Shown here: piece by piece, positions 35,624-44,477 of the stretch
Position numbering within the stretch: position 1 is the first letter of the stretch
How the letters are laid out: the number at the start of each line of letters is the position of its first letter
Position numbers and translations under genes: made by a program
The notes under the pieces: generated by a model
Database searches by the model: none
Told to the model about the DNA's origin: nothing
Seen by the model: the letters and a program-made list of their open reading frames with translations, nothing else
Assembly (NCBI RefSeq): GCF_964199965.1
Contig: NZ_CAXMZT010000002.1
Location: 62,001-126,000, forward strand
DNA: 64,000 nucleotides
Reading direction: 5' to 3'
Source of the DNA: JAFIFT01 sp020051095
GTDB taxonomy: Bacteria > Pseudomonadota > Gammaproteobacteria > Legionellales > Legionellaceae

Positions 35624-36517
35624 TTAAGGGTTCATCGATAAAAGTAACTGATCTTTGTCATGCCATTGTTTGTTTAGCCACTCACGAAAGGATTGTTGCA
35701 AATTAGCATCATTGACTAGCCTATCGGTTAAGAATTCCTTCGGAATCTGAATTTTACGAATCGTCACATGAATCGCATCAATTCTTCGACAGAGGAAATC
35801 CCATAATGAACAACGCCTGCTACTATAATGGATAGTCACATCGATTAAACTGTTTATTTTTTCTCCCATGGCGGAAATGGCATAGCTAATCCCACCGGCT
35901 TTGGGTTTAAGTAAATTGTGATAGGGGGATTGTTGAATGCCCTTTTTTATCTCAGTAAAACGAGTTCCTTCAACAAAATTAATGATGGAGGTAGGCCGGT
36001 AACGAAACAGTCGCATGGCTTTTTGCGTTCTTTTGATGTCTTTACCTTTTTTATGAGGATGCTTTAAAAGCTGCTCTTTAGAATACCGTTTCATAAAAGG
36101 ACAACCCATCGCCCACCAAGCAAACCCCATCAAGGGCACCCATTTTAATTGGTCTTTAATAAAAAATTTTAAGACAGGGATTTTCCGATTAAACACCTTT
36201 TGCAAAACAACGATATCCATCCAACTCTGATGATTGGCAACAATTAAATACCAATCCTTTTTATTTAAACTGTCGAGACCATCAATTCGCCACTTGGTTT
36301 TTTGTGTCCGATTAATAAAGAAATTATTAACACCAGACCAAAACATGACCACACGGTCAACCAATCTTGCACAAAAACTTTGCCATGGGGTATAAGGTAT
36401 TAACTTAAATAAGCCAATAAATAAAATGGGTATGAATGCCAACATCGTTGACATGCATAACAACAAAATCTGCAATACGCCCAATAATGGTCTCCCTCGC
36501 TTACTCTTATCCTTCAT
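35624..36517 (-). CDS. 1-acylglycerol-3-phosphate acyltransferase-like protein (YihG type)
   Basis: Membrane-bound LPLAT-family acyltransferase. 297 residues with a hydrophobic N-terminal segment (LLCMSTMLAFIPILFIGLF). Motifs: NHQSWMDIVVLQ (catalytic HX4D), KWVPLMGFAWWAMGCPFMKR, FVEGTRFT, and KAGGISYAISAMG. The arrangement and length resemble E. coli YihG, which adds polyunsaturated or cis-vaccenoyl chains, rather than PlsC. Overlaps the preceding PLP enzyme gene by 11 bp with AGGAG before its ATG. Confidence 0.87.
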   Translation of the reverse strand: MKDKSKRGRPLLGVLQILLLCMSTMLAFIPILFIGLFKLIPYTPWQSFCARLVDRVVMFWSGVNNFFINRTQKTKWRIDGLDSLNKKDWYLIVANHQSWMDIVVLQKVFNRKIPVLKFFIKDQLKWVPLMGFAWWAMGCPFMKRYSKEQLLKHPHKKGKDIKRTQKAMRLFRYRPTSIINFVEGTRFTEIKKGIQQSPYHNLLKPKAGGISYAISAMGEKINSLIDVTIHYSSRRCSLWDFLCRRIDAIHVTIRKIQIPKEFLTDRLVNDANLQQSFREWLNKQWHDKDQLLLSMNP

Positions 36518-37670
36518 GCATCGCTCCTAACGCTTGTTCTAAGTCGGCTATCAAATCATCCTTATGCTCAATACCTACTGATAATCTAACAAAACTATCG
36601 GCAATTCCAGCTGCTTCTCGCATTTCTTTTGGAATAGCGGCATGGGTCATAATGGCGGGATGCTCAATGAGACTCTCAACCCCACCCAAGCTTTCAGCTA
36701 AGGTGAAAACGTGACAGGCTGAAAGAAAACGACAAGTCTGTGCTTCATTTCCCTTAAGAACGCAACTGATCATGCCTCCAAAATCTCGCATTTGCGCTTT
36801 AGCAAGCGCATGCTGGGGGTGAGAAGCTAATCCGGGATAAATGACTTTTTCAACCTTGTCATGACCAGACAAATATTCAGCTACAGCCATTGCATTATCG
36901 CAATGCTGTCTCATACGTAACGATAAAGTTTTCAAGCTTCTCAAAACGAGGTAGCTATCAAAAGGCCCTAATATGCCACCTGCTGAGTTTTGTAAAAATG
37001 CAATTTTATCGGACAATCCCGCATTGGCAGTAATGATCAAACCCGCGACCACATCCGAATGACCATTAATATATTTAGTGGCTGAGTGAACAACGATATC
37101 AAATCCAAAGGATAAGGGGTTTTGTAAGTAAGGGGTTGCAAACGTGTTATCCGCTACCGCTAACAACTGATATTTCTTCGCCAGAAAACTGATCTTTTTT
37201 AAATCGACTAGCTTCAGCATGGGATTTGAGGGTGATTCAATCCATATCATCTTAGTCTTGTCTGTTATCGCTGCTTCAATTGCTGATAAATCAGTCATAT
37301 CCACAAACGAAAAGGATAATTGGCTGGTGTTTTGTTTGACTTTACTAAATAATCGGTGAGTACCGCCGTATAAATCATCCATAGCAATGACGTGAGACCC
37401 TGCTGGGAGCAGATCGATAGCGGTATTCACAGCGGCCATGCCCGATGCAAACGCAAAACCTCGATGGCCCTGCTCTAAGTCAGCAATGCATTCTTCCAAT
37501 GCGTGTCGGGTTGGATTTTGTGTTCGAGAATATTCATAGCCAGTATGCTGACCAGGCGCTGATTGGCGATAAGTCGAAGTAGCGAAGATGGGGGTCATCA
37601 CCGCTCCAGTCACTGGTTCTGCTGATTGCCCAGCATGAATTTGTCGAGTATCAAAATGCATTTTACGCAT
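36507..37670 (-). CDS. Cystathionine gamma-synthase/gamma-lyase family enzyme
   Basis: PLP-dependent trans-sulfuration enzyme. 387 residues from ATG 37670, which has GAGGTG just upstream; an earlier in-frame ATG at 37691 does not. YSRTQNPTRHALEECIADLE, SNPMLKLVDL, the PLP lysine in HSATKYINGHSDVVAG, and SLGGVESLIEHPAIMTHA. Lyase and synthase cannot be told apart reliably by eye; the overall wording is nearer to the MetB/MccB type. Co-transcribed with the acyltransferase. Confidence 0.9.
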   Translation of the reverse strand: MRKMHFDTRQIHAGQSAEPVTGAVMTPIFATSTYRQSAPGQHTGYEYSRTQNPTRHALEECIADLEQGHRGFAFASGMAAVNTAIDLLPAGSHVIAMDDLYGGTHRLFSKVKQNTSQLSFSFVDMTDLSAIEAAITDKTKMIWIESPSNPMLKLVDLKKISFLAKKYQLLAVADNTFATPYLQNPLSFGFDIVVHSATKYINGHSDVVAGLIITANAGLSDKIAFLQNSAGGILGPFDSYLVLRSLKTLSLRMRQHCDNAMAVAEYLSGHDKVEKVIYPGLASHPQHALAKAQMRDFGGMISCVLKGNEAQTCRFLSACHVFTLAESLGGVESLIEHPAIMTHAAIPKEMREAAGIADSFVRLSVGIEHKDDLIADLEQALGAMHEG

Positions 37671-37767
37671 GCGCACCTCTGCAAGTATCATTATAGTGGT
37701 GTTATTGTAAAGGTGGGAGCAACAACGCGCAACCAGAAAATGGAAAGCAACTTTATATGGGAAAAGG

Positions 37768-37796
37768 TTGCAATCAAAAATAACTTAAGATAACAT
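37768..37796 (+). promoter_or_regulatory. Probable promoter of tRNA-Ser
   Basis: TTGCAA (37768-37773) and TAACAT (37791-37796) are 17 bp apart and end 13 bp before the mature tRNA. Confidence 0.5.
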
Positions 37797-37809
37797 GCGA
37801 GACCATGCA

Positions 37810-37900
37810 GGAGAGATGGCAGAGCGGTTGAATGCGGCGGTCTTGAAAACCGTTGAAGGGTAACCCCCTTCCCAGGGTTCGAATCCCTGTCTCTCCGCCA
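37810..37900 (+). tRNA. tRNA-Ser (anticodon UGA)
   Basis: 91 nt including an encoded CCA. Acceptor GGAGAGA pairs with TCTCTCC; anticodon loop CTTGAAA reads TGA; long class II variable arm AAGGGTAACCCCCTT; T arm with GTTCGAATC. It stands alone, and the parB stop lies 13 bp beyond it on the other strand. Confidence 0.98.
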
Positions 37901-37913
37901 ACATGATTGTTCT

Positions 37914-38807
37914 TTATTTTTTCTTACTCGACTGCTTGTAAAAATTCAATGCAAGCTCAGCAATCTGATCCCTTAATGAATCAAATCGTTCGTTTTTAGC
38001 TATCGATGAATAAAATCTTATTTGACCATTTTTATTTACTGTCATTAATTTTTTGCCATTGTCTAGCAATTCAAATGGTTTTTCCTTGTGTTTTTCTTCT
38101 TCGCCATGAATAATTTTTAGCAACGCACTTTGCCAGCTTTTAAACGATTTTGTTTTACCAATCTGTGGCGCAACTTGACTAAGTGCTCTCTGGTATATCT
38201 CCCCTTTGCGCCAATATTTGTGAATGATATCAGCTGCTTTTCGTGAGATATGATGAACATTTGCCGTATTCGACCAAAATGACAGAGGCACTTGAGAAAA
38301 GCATAGAAGCTGGTTAAGCTCTTCCTTAGAAACCGAGACTTGTTTACATAATTCCTCTTCTGAGATTTTATTCGACTCTAATAAGTTATGACAAACTAAC
38401 CCCAGAGAAAAATCGGATACATGTTGCTTTTCATTTTCTGAAATGAGGCAGGCGATTGCTTCTTCAAAATTATAGTTACGAACAACCGCTTGCACAGGTC
38501 TATCCAGCTTTTTGCAAGCTAAAAAACGTCGAAACCCAGCAATGACCACGTATTGCACATGCTTATTCGTTCTTGCTTGAAAGGTATCATTGACGCGGGT
38601 GATGACAATTGGTTGCGCTTGACCTTTTTCCGCGATGCTTTTCGCGAGGGAAGACACTGCAGCAAAATCAACTTCAACATCATCGCGGTATTCCCAAGCA
38701 TCAAGCATGTGAGTATCAATTTCAATCAATGAATCACGATCGCCTAATTCCTGTTCGGCCTTATATAATTTTTCCTTAAGTACTGCTGATAAACAAAATT
38801 CATTCAT
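37914..38807 (-). CDS. ParB-family partition protein, plasmid type
   Basis: DNA-binding partner of a ParA ATPase. 297 residues. The N-terminal ParB/sulfiredoxin-like domain has SSLAKSIAEKGQAQPIVI, QYVVIAGFRRFLACKKL and ENEKQHVSDFSLGL. The central helix-turn-helix region is EEELCKQVSVSKEELNQLL followed by HHISRKAADIIHKYW. The C-terminus is basic (QSSKKK). Starts 2 bp after parA, with AGAGG inside the end of parA. It is not the usual chromosomal ParB, which sits near the origin with gidAB; this looks like a plasmid or integrated-element type. Confidence 0.85.
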   Translation of the reverse strand: MNEFCLSAVLKEKLYKAEQELGDRDSLIEIDTHMLDAWEYRDDVEVDFAAVSSLAKSIAEKGQAQPIVITRVNDTFQARTNKHVQYVVIAGFRRFLACKKLDRPVQAVVRNYNFEEAIACLISENEKQHVSDFSLGLVCHNLLESNKISEEELCKQVSVSKEELNQLLCFSQVPLSFWSNTANVHHISRKAADIIHKYWRKGEIYQRALSQVAPQIGKTKSFKSWQSALLKIIHGEEEKHKEKPFELLDNGKKLMTVNKNGQIRFYSSIAKNERFDSLRDQIAELALNFYKQSSKKK

Positions 38808-38809
38808 AA

Positions 38810-39592
38810 TTAGATCCTCTCACGATAGTCTGCTTGGTGATCATTCTGAGCAGGTGATGTTGATTGTTTTTCATTACTTGCCTTTTGCAGATCTTTGTCA
38901 GGACCAGACGATGTACTGTTATCTTGACCGTTTGATTGACCTTTATTTGCTTTTGAAGCGTCTTTTTTACCAATCTCGAAGCCAAACATTTTTACTAATT
39001 CTCTTGCTAACTCTTTGAATTCATCATGACTTTCAGAGTTAGGGGCATAATCACCCACCCATTTACCTTGGAAAGCCGACTCAGCGAGTGCTGTTTTAAG
39101 TGTGATAAACGCTTCAAACGCATAACCAGTTTTTTTCAATTCTCGGATGAGTTTTTCAGAAATATTTTGACGCTTTTGTACTCTAACTCCGACAATTTTG
39201 AATGGTTTTTGAGCCATTTGTGGCACTGAAATCGCATCCGATAAGTTATGTTGATCGAGAAAACTAGGCGAGCAAGGCAACATGACTAAATCGGATAACA
39301 TAATGGCTTTAAACGCAGCCGGCATGTAATTAGGTGGTGTGTCCAATAACACAAAATCATATTTACTTTTCAGTCGTTCAATGGGTTCAAGTGGTTTTTC
39401 ATCATATAATGGAACGACGAAATCAATGTAAGGTCCGTTTCGAGCCCAAGTAACTGCGTCCGGTTTGTCTTTATCCATATCAGCAACCACAACGCGATAA
39501 CCTAACTCTTTAAGCGCTCCGGCTAAATTAACAGTTGTCGTAGTCTTAGCGCTACCCCCCTTTGCCTGGCTGACAGCTATGACAAATCCCAT
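38810..39592 (-). CDS. ParA-family partition ATPase, plasmid type
   Basis: Small ParA (type Ib-like) without an N-terminal DNA-binding domain. 260 residues from ATG 39592, preceded by AGGAG at 5 nt; an upstream GTG at 39598 is too close to that site. Deviant Walker A QAKGGSAKTTTTVNLA, switch I region VVVADMDKDKPDAV, Walker B FVLLDTPPNY. The last 50 residues are a low-complexity Lys/Ser/Gln/Asn tail. Paired with parB; a palindrome lies just upstream. Confidence 0.9.
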   Translation of the reverse strand: MGFVIAVSQAKGGSAKTTTTVNLAGALKELGYRVVVADMDKDKPDAVTWARNGPYIDFVVPLYDEKPLEPIERLKSKYDFVLLDTPPNYMPAAFKAIMLSDLVMLPCSPSFLDQHNLSDAISVPQMAQKPFKIVGVRVQKRQNISEKLIRELKKTGYAFEAFITLKTALAESAFQGKWVGDYAPNSESHDEFKELARELVKMFGFEIGKKDASKANKGQSNGQDNSTSSGPDKDLQKASNEKQSTSPAQNDHQADYRERI

Positions 39593-39614
39593 GTCCACTC
39601 CTTAATATTTCAAG

Positions 39615-39627
39615 CTTATTGAATAAG
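39615..39627. repeat. Palindrome upstream of parA
   Basis: CTTATT-G-AATAAG, a perfect 13-bp palindrome 23 bp upstream of the parA ATG. A TTCAA-N5-TTGAA dyad overlaps it (39609-39623). Candidate operator for parAB or centromere-like site. Confidence 0.4.
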
Positions 39628-39784
39628 TCGATTTGTTTCTCTTATTCTTTAACAATAGCACAAATATTAAAACTCATGGTTTAAGAGTGAACTTTTTGCT
39701 TATAAACATTAGTGTTTGGGGATAAATCGGCAACAAGCCTACAAGGAGCTAGCTTCCAATGTCAAATAAATAGGCTGGAACGAT

Positions 39785-40597
39785 TCAAAGGCCTTTAACA
39801 ACCGCATCGATTGCTTTCAATGATTTTAAAAGATCGGGCATTTGCTTTAATGGCCAGCTGTTTGGGCCATCCGATAATGCTTTATCAGGGTCAGGGTGGG
39901 TTTCCATAAATAGTCCGGATATCCCAACTGCCATAGCAGCCCTAGCTAAGGGGGGGACAAACTCACGCTGCCCACCGGAAGCGCCATCTTTACCCCCGGG
40001 TAGCTGCACCGAATGCGTTGCATCATAGACAACGGGACAGCCCGTTTCACGCATGATTTGTAATGATCGCATATCAGACACTAAGTTATTGTAACCAAAG
40101 CTCACGCCACGTTCACAAACGAGAATCTGTTGGTTTCCGGTCGCTTTAGCCTTAGCCACAACGTGTTTCATTTCCCAAGGAGATAAAAATTGCCCCTTTT
40201 TGATATTAACAGCAATACCTTGAGAGCACACATTTTGAATAAAGTTAGTTTGGCGGCATAAAAACGCAGGCGTTTGCATGACGTCCACAACCTTAGCAAC
40301 TTCATGAACCGGCGTATCATCATGGACATCAGTTAAAACCGGAACACCAACTTGAGTCTTAACTTTTTCCAAAATTTGCAAACCTCTTTCTATTCCTGGG
40401 CCCCTAAAGCTAGTGCCCGAAGAACGGTTGGCCTTATCGAATGAGGATTTATAGATAAATGATATTTTCTGTTGTAAACAAATCTCTTTCAGATAGCCTG
40501 CTGTTTCGATAGCTAATTCTTCACTCTCAATAACACATGGACCTGCGATCAGAAAAAAAGGGGTTTCAAGCCCCACATCAAAGCCACATAATTTCAT
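39785..40597 (-). CDS. kdsA: KDO-8-phosphate synthase
   Basis: Condenses PEP with arabinose-5-phosphate for the KDO of lipopolysaccharide core. 270 residues. PCVIESEELAIETAG, SSFDKANRSSGTSFRGPG, LCRQTNFI, and VYDATHSVQLPGG are all family motifs. Overlaps the pyrG end by 4 bp. The enolase gene that often follows pyrG-kdsA is absent; parA is next. Confidence 0.97.
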   Translation of the reverse strand: MKLCGFDVGLETPFFLIAGPCVIESEELAIETAGYLKEICLQQKISFIYKSSFDKANRSSGTSFRGPGIERGLQILEKVKTQVGVPVLTDVHDDTPVHEVAKVVDVMQTPAFLCRQTNFIQNVCSQGIAVNIKKGQFLSPWEMKHVVAKAKATGNQQILVCERGVSFGYNNLVSDMRSLQIMRETGCPVVYDATHSVQLPGGKDGASGGQREFVPPLARAAMAVGISGLFMETHPDPDKALSDGPNSWPLKQMPDLLKSLKAIDAVVKGL

Positions 40598-42231
40598 GAT
40601 GATTCCTTTTTAGAAGCATAGTCGCGAGCTGCGTTAACGAAACTCGAAAACAGCGGGTGTCCATCTCGTGGTGTTGATGTAAACTCAGGGTGAAATTGAC
40701 AACCAATAAACCAAGGATGATCGGCTAATTCAATCATCTCAACTAAATTTTTATCGGCAGAGTGCCCTGCTACGATCAACCCCTTTTCCAGGAGAGCATC
40801 TAAGTATTTATTGTTCACTTCATAACGATGCCTATGACGCTCAATGATTTGATCCTTTCCATATATTTTTCTAGCTAAGGAAGTCTCATGCAATTGACAC
40901 ATTTGTGCGCCTAATCGCATTGTACCGCCTAAATCGGAATTCTCATCTCGGAATCTTTTTTGGCCATCTTCATCCATCCACTCCGTAATCAAACCAATGA
41001 CAGGGTAAGGCGTGGTCTTATCAAACTCTGTTGAATTAGCCGAAGCCAAATGAACTTTATTGCGAGCAAATTCAATCACGGCAGTTTGCATCCCCAAACA
41101 TATTCCTAAAAAGGGAATTTTACGCTCCCGGGCATACTGTACTGCTTTGATTTTACCTTCGATACCACGCTCGCCAAAGCCACCAGGAATTAAAATTGCG
41201 TCCACGGCTTCTAATATTTCGGTGCCATGCTTTTCAATCCATTCCGCATCAATATAACTAATATGAACTTTATTACCGGTGTGAATACCTGCATGAATAA
41301 GCGATTCATTAATGGATTTATATGCATCACTAAAGTCCGTATATTTGCCTACCATACCAATTTTTACTTCGCCTTTTGTCTGCTTTTGCGCTTGGACTAC
41401 ACGTTCCCATTCACTTAGATTCGCTGGCGCTAGGGTCAAAGCTAATTTTTTCACAACAATTTCATCTAACCCTTGCTCATGCAATATCAGTGGAATTTCA
41501 TAAATGCTTTTTGCATCTTTTAATGAGAAGACAGCTTCACGTTCCACATTGGTAAACAAGGCAATTTTTTGTCTTGTCTCAATGCTTAATTCTTTTTCTG
41601 AACGACATATTAATATATCGGGCTGAATACCAATTGAACGCAGCTCTTTTACTGAATGTTGCGTTGGTTTCGTCTTGGTTTCACCAGATGAAGGAATATA
41701 AGGAACCAAGGTCAAATGAATAAATAACGTACGTTGCGAGCCTAACTCGATCCGCATTTGCCGAATCGCTTCAAGAAAGGGTAACGACTCAATATCCCCC
41801 ACCGTACCACCGATTTCGATCATTGCGATATCATAGCTATCTGCCCCAGCTTTTATGCAACGCTTGATCTCGTTGGTTATATGAGGAATAACTTGGACCG
41901 TTCCCCCTAAGTAATCACCGCGTCGTTCCTTCCGGATGACATTCTCATAAATTTTACCGGACGTGTAGTTATTACGACGCGTCATTGGCGTTCGAACAAA
42001 ACGCTCATAGTGCCCTAAATCAAGATCCGTTTCGGCGCCATCTTGGGTAACATAAACTTCCCCATGTTGAAAGGGGCTCATTGTACCCGGGTCGACATTG
42101 ATGTAAGGATCGAGCTTGATTAAAGTCACCGATAATCCGCGAGCCTCCAAAACAGCAGCTAATGAAGCCGCGGCTATTCCTTTACCCAAAGAGGAAACCA
42201 CCCCACCGGTGACGAATATGTAGTTAGTCAT
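40594..42231 (-). CDS. pyrG: CTP synthase
   Basis: Makes CTP from UTP with glutamine as nitrogen donor. 545 residues. The N-terminal amidoligase has FVTGGVVSSLGKGIAAASLA and KLDPYINVDPGTMSPFQHGE. The C-terminal glutaminase has FLGICLGMQTAVIEFARN with the nucleophile Cys and QFHPEFTSTP. GGGA precedes the ATG. A strong hairpin lies in its leader. Confidence 0.98.
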   Translation of the reverse strand: MTNYIFVTGGVVSSLGKGIAAASLAAVLEARGLSVTLIKLDPYINVDPGTMSPFQHGEVYVTQDGAETDLDLGHYERFVRTPMTRRNNYTSGKIYENVIRKERRGDYLGGTVQVIPHITNEIKRCIKAGADSYDIAMIEIGGTVGDIESLPFLEAIRQMRIELGSQRTLFIHLTLVPYIPSSGETKTKPTQHSVKELRSIGIQPDILICRSEKELSIETRQKIALFTNVEREAVFSLKDAKSIYEIPLILHEQGLDEIVVKKLALTLAPANLSEWERVVQAQKQTKGEVKIGMVGKYTDFSDAYKSINESLIHAGIHTGNKVHISYIDAEWIEKHGTEILEAVDAILIPGGFGERGIEGKIKAVQYARERKIPFLGICLGMQTAVIEFARNKVHLASANSTEFDKTTPYPVIGLITEWMDEDGQKRFRDENSDLGGTMRLGAQMCQLHETSLARKIYGKDQIIERHRHRYEVNNKYLDALLEKGLIVAGHSADKNLVEMIELADHPWFIGCQFHPEFTSTPRDGHPLFSSFVNAARDYASKKESS

Positions 42232-42266
42232 AATGTTCCCGTACTAAAGAAACTTGAAATAACAAA

Positions 42267-42287
42267 GGGTGTACAGGACTTACACCC
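42267..42287. other. Hairpin in the pyrG leader
   Basis: GGGTGTA (42267-42273), 7-nt loop, TACACCC (42281-42287). On the minus strand it is preceded by a run of six G and followed by CCTTTGTTATTT. It lies 36-56 bp before the pyrG ATG and could be a leader attenuator or the terminator of the upstream transporter gene. Confidence 0.45.
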
Positions 42288-42491
42288 CCCTTATTCCAGC
42301 GAAAAAAATTTTTTGATTCAGTGAGTTAGTTGAACTAAACGCCCTCATCAAAATTTCTTTTTGCCTTGACCTTAGGGTTTTAAATAAGACCTGGTGTATT
42401 TTGTTGAAAAACAAAATAGCAAAAAGCATTTTTGGAGTCACGGCTATAGTAACAGAATATATGAACGATTCCTAGCTTGAGATACTGACAT

Positions 42492-43727
42492 TCAACTTGT
42501 AGCAACAATAGCATCCTCAGACGAAGCACCTCGTATTTGTATCAGAAATGGAATATACATCAATGCGATAAAAAACGACAAGGAAAACAAGGTGACCCAA
42601 CCAAAGTTGATTTCTATCATCGCCCCAAAGGGACCACAGATAACCCGTGGAATCGTTGAAAATGCAACAAATAATGAAAATTGAGTTGCCGTAAAGCGTT
42701 TATCGACAATGCGCATAAATAGCGCTACCAATGCGGTCGAACCTAAACCATTGGCAAAATTATCAGTGACAACACATAATGCTAATAAACTGACATTGTG
42801 GCCAACCCATGCTAAAACGATATAGGAAATATTTGTCGCCGCTTGAACTAACCCAAACACCATTAATGCTCGGTATAAATCCCATCGCATTAATAATACA
42901 CCGGCCACAAGGCCCCCCAATACAGTAGCAATGATACCCAAGCCTTTGCTCACATAGCCGATGGTCGACAGGGAAAAATCCAATGTTTGCAACAAAAACG
43001 GTTGCATAATCGGACTCGTGATTGACGTAAATGCCTCCGCAAACTTATAAAAAAAGATAAACCCTAACAAATAGAAAATTTTATCGCGTTGCCTTAACTC
43101 GTTGATTGCGTGCATGAACGCTTGAGTAAGCCCTTCAGTGACAGGATAACCTCTCGGCTCGCGACTAAGCACACTTGCACTTAAGCCGACCAGCATAAAC
43201 AAAGCGATTATCTGATATGTCACTCGCCAACCAAATTTATCGGCAATTATCAACGCCAAGGAGCTGGATAATAACATGGCCAAACGATATGCGGTGGAAG
43301 CGATGGAAGCACCCAAGCCATGAAGCGATCGAATTAAATATTCAGCACGATGTGCATCAATCACCGCATCTTGCGACGCAGCCAAGATGGCTAACAAAAA
43401 GGCGAAAAGGCCAACCAATACCGGGTGTATTATCGGATCAGCAAACGATAGAAGAAATAGTCCTACCATCAAGCTAACCTGGATAGCGCATAACCATCCT
43501 CGACGCCTGCCTAGGCCAAATAAATTAAATTTGTCAAACAAAGGTCCCCAAAAGAAGCGAAACGTATAAGGGAGATTGACCAAACCTAATAGACCGATGA
43601 CAAGAATGGATGCTTTTTCAGAGCTATACCATGCCTGTAATGTCGAACCAAGTAGTGCAAAAGGTAAACCCGAGGAAAAGCCTAAAGCGAAGACTATGAT
43701 CAGTTTTTTAATCGTCGATGTTTTCAT
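42492..43727 (-). CDS. AmpG-like MFS transporter
   Basis: Inner-membrane transporter of the family that imports muropeptides for cell-wall recycling. 411 residues from ATG 43727, giving MKTSTIKKLIIVFALGFSSG and then the characteristic LPFALLGSTLQAWY. VNLPYTFRFFWGPLFDKFN and RRRGWLCAIQVSLM are typical of AmpG. About 12 hydrophobic segments. There is no Shine-Dalgarno, and the terminator hairpin of the upstream FKBP gene ends only 7 nt before the ATG. Substrate not proven by sequence; other permeases of this family exist in Coxiella-type genomes. Confidence 0.82.
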   Translation of the reverse strand: MKTSTIKKLIIVFALGFSSGLPFALLGSTLQAWYSSEKASILVIGLLGLVNLPYTFRFFWGPLFDKFNLFGLGRRRGWLCAIQVSLMVGLFLLSFADPIIHPVLVGLFAFLLAILAASQDAVIDAHRAEYLIRSLHGLGASIASTAYRLAMLLSSSLALIIADKFGWRVTYQIIALFMLVGLSASVLSREPRGYPVTEGLTQAFMHAINELRQRDKIFYLLGFIFFYKFAEAFTSITSPIMQPFLLQTLDFSLSTIGYVSKGLGIIATVLGGLVAGVLLMRWDLYRALMVFGLVQAATNISYIVLAWVGHNVSLLALCVVTDNFANGLGSTALVALFMRIVDKRFTATQFSLFVAFSTIPRVICGPFGAMIEINFGWVTLFSLSFFIALMYIPFLIQIRGASSEDAIVATS

Positions 43728-43733
43728 ATAAGA

Positions 43734-43757
43734 AAAGAGGGCCAAACGACCCTCTTT
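43734..43757 (-). terminator. Terminator of the FKBP gene
   Basis: AAAGAGGG/CCCTCTTT 8-bp stem with an 8-nt loop, running into TTTTCTTAT on the minus strand, 7 bp after the FKBP stop and directly before the AmpG-like ATG. Confidence 0.75.
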
Positions 43758-43763
43758 GGATGA

Positions 43764-44477
43764 TTAGGATGACTGTTTTTTATCTTTTTCAATCGATATC
43801 AAGTGAATCTTGAAGATCAATGTCTCATTTGGTCCAATCATGCCGCCAACACTACGCTCACCATAGGCCAACTTAGCAGGAACATATACTTCCCAAGTTG
43901 AACCAGAAGGCATTAATTGCAGTGCCTCAACCCAACCAGGAATAACCTGAGATACTTTAAACTCCGCTGGCTTACCAAGTTTTTCTGAACTATCGAATAC
44001 TTTACCATCGATTAATCGACCCGTATATTCAACTTTTACAATATCATCTTTGCTTGGTTTTGCACCACTGCCTTTGGTTAAGATTTTATATTGCAATCCG
44101 GAAGGCAACTCAACAACCCCTTGATCTTGCTTATTTTTTTCAAGAAAGGCTTCACCTTTTGCTTTATTTTCTAGCGCTTGTTGTTTGTATTCTTGTGTGC
44201 GCTTAGCTATCAATGACTTTTGAAACGCCGTCATGACTTGTTTCATTTGCTCATCATTTAATTGCAAATTACCACCTGATAAACCATCCTTTAAACCAGC
44301 AGCAAGGGCTTCGGGATTGATTTTGATGTTTTGTTGTTTAAATTTTTGCCCCAAGTCAGCGCCTATACTATATGAAACCTTATCCATCTCAGAATTTAGC
44401 ATTACTTGTTCACTAGCATAAGCAGCTGTCGAAAGTGCAACACTTATGACAGAAGCTGTAACAAGTTTGATTCTCAT
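43764..44477 (-). CDS. Mip-like FKBP-type peptidyl-prolyl isomerase
   Basis: Secreted or periplasmic proline isomerase related to Legionella Mip and E. coli FkpA. 237 residues from ATG 44477, where AAGGGG lies 6 nt upstream. Signal peptide residues 1-21 (ends TAAYA). An N-terminal dimerisation domain with a long charged helix (about 70-125, rich in Lys/Gln/Glu) is followed by the FKBP domain: VKVEYTGRLIDGKVFDSS, VIPGWVEALQLMPSGSTWEV, AYGERSVGGMIGPNETLIF. In Legionella the homologue supports early intracellular infection. Confidence 0.93.
   Translation of the reverse strand: MRIKLVTASVISVALSTAAYASEQVMLNSEMDKVSYSIGADLGQKFKQQNIKINPEALAAGLKDGLSGGNLQLNDEQMKQVMTAFQKSLIAKRTQEYKQQALENKAKGEAFLEKNKQDQGVVELPSGLQYKILTKGSGAKPSKDDIVKVEYTGRLIDGKVFDSSEKLGKPAEFKVSQVIPGWVEALQLMPSGSTWEVYVPAKLAYGERSVGGMIGPNETLIFKIHLISIEKDKKQSS

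Noticed and set aside
37878..39784. Direct repeat of the tRNA-Ser 3' end marking an integrated element
   Set aside because: I found no second copy of the tRNA 3' end up to kdsA and no integrase, so an attachment-site pair is not supported.
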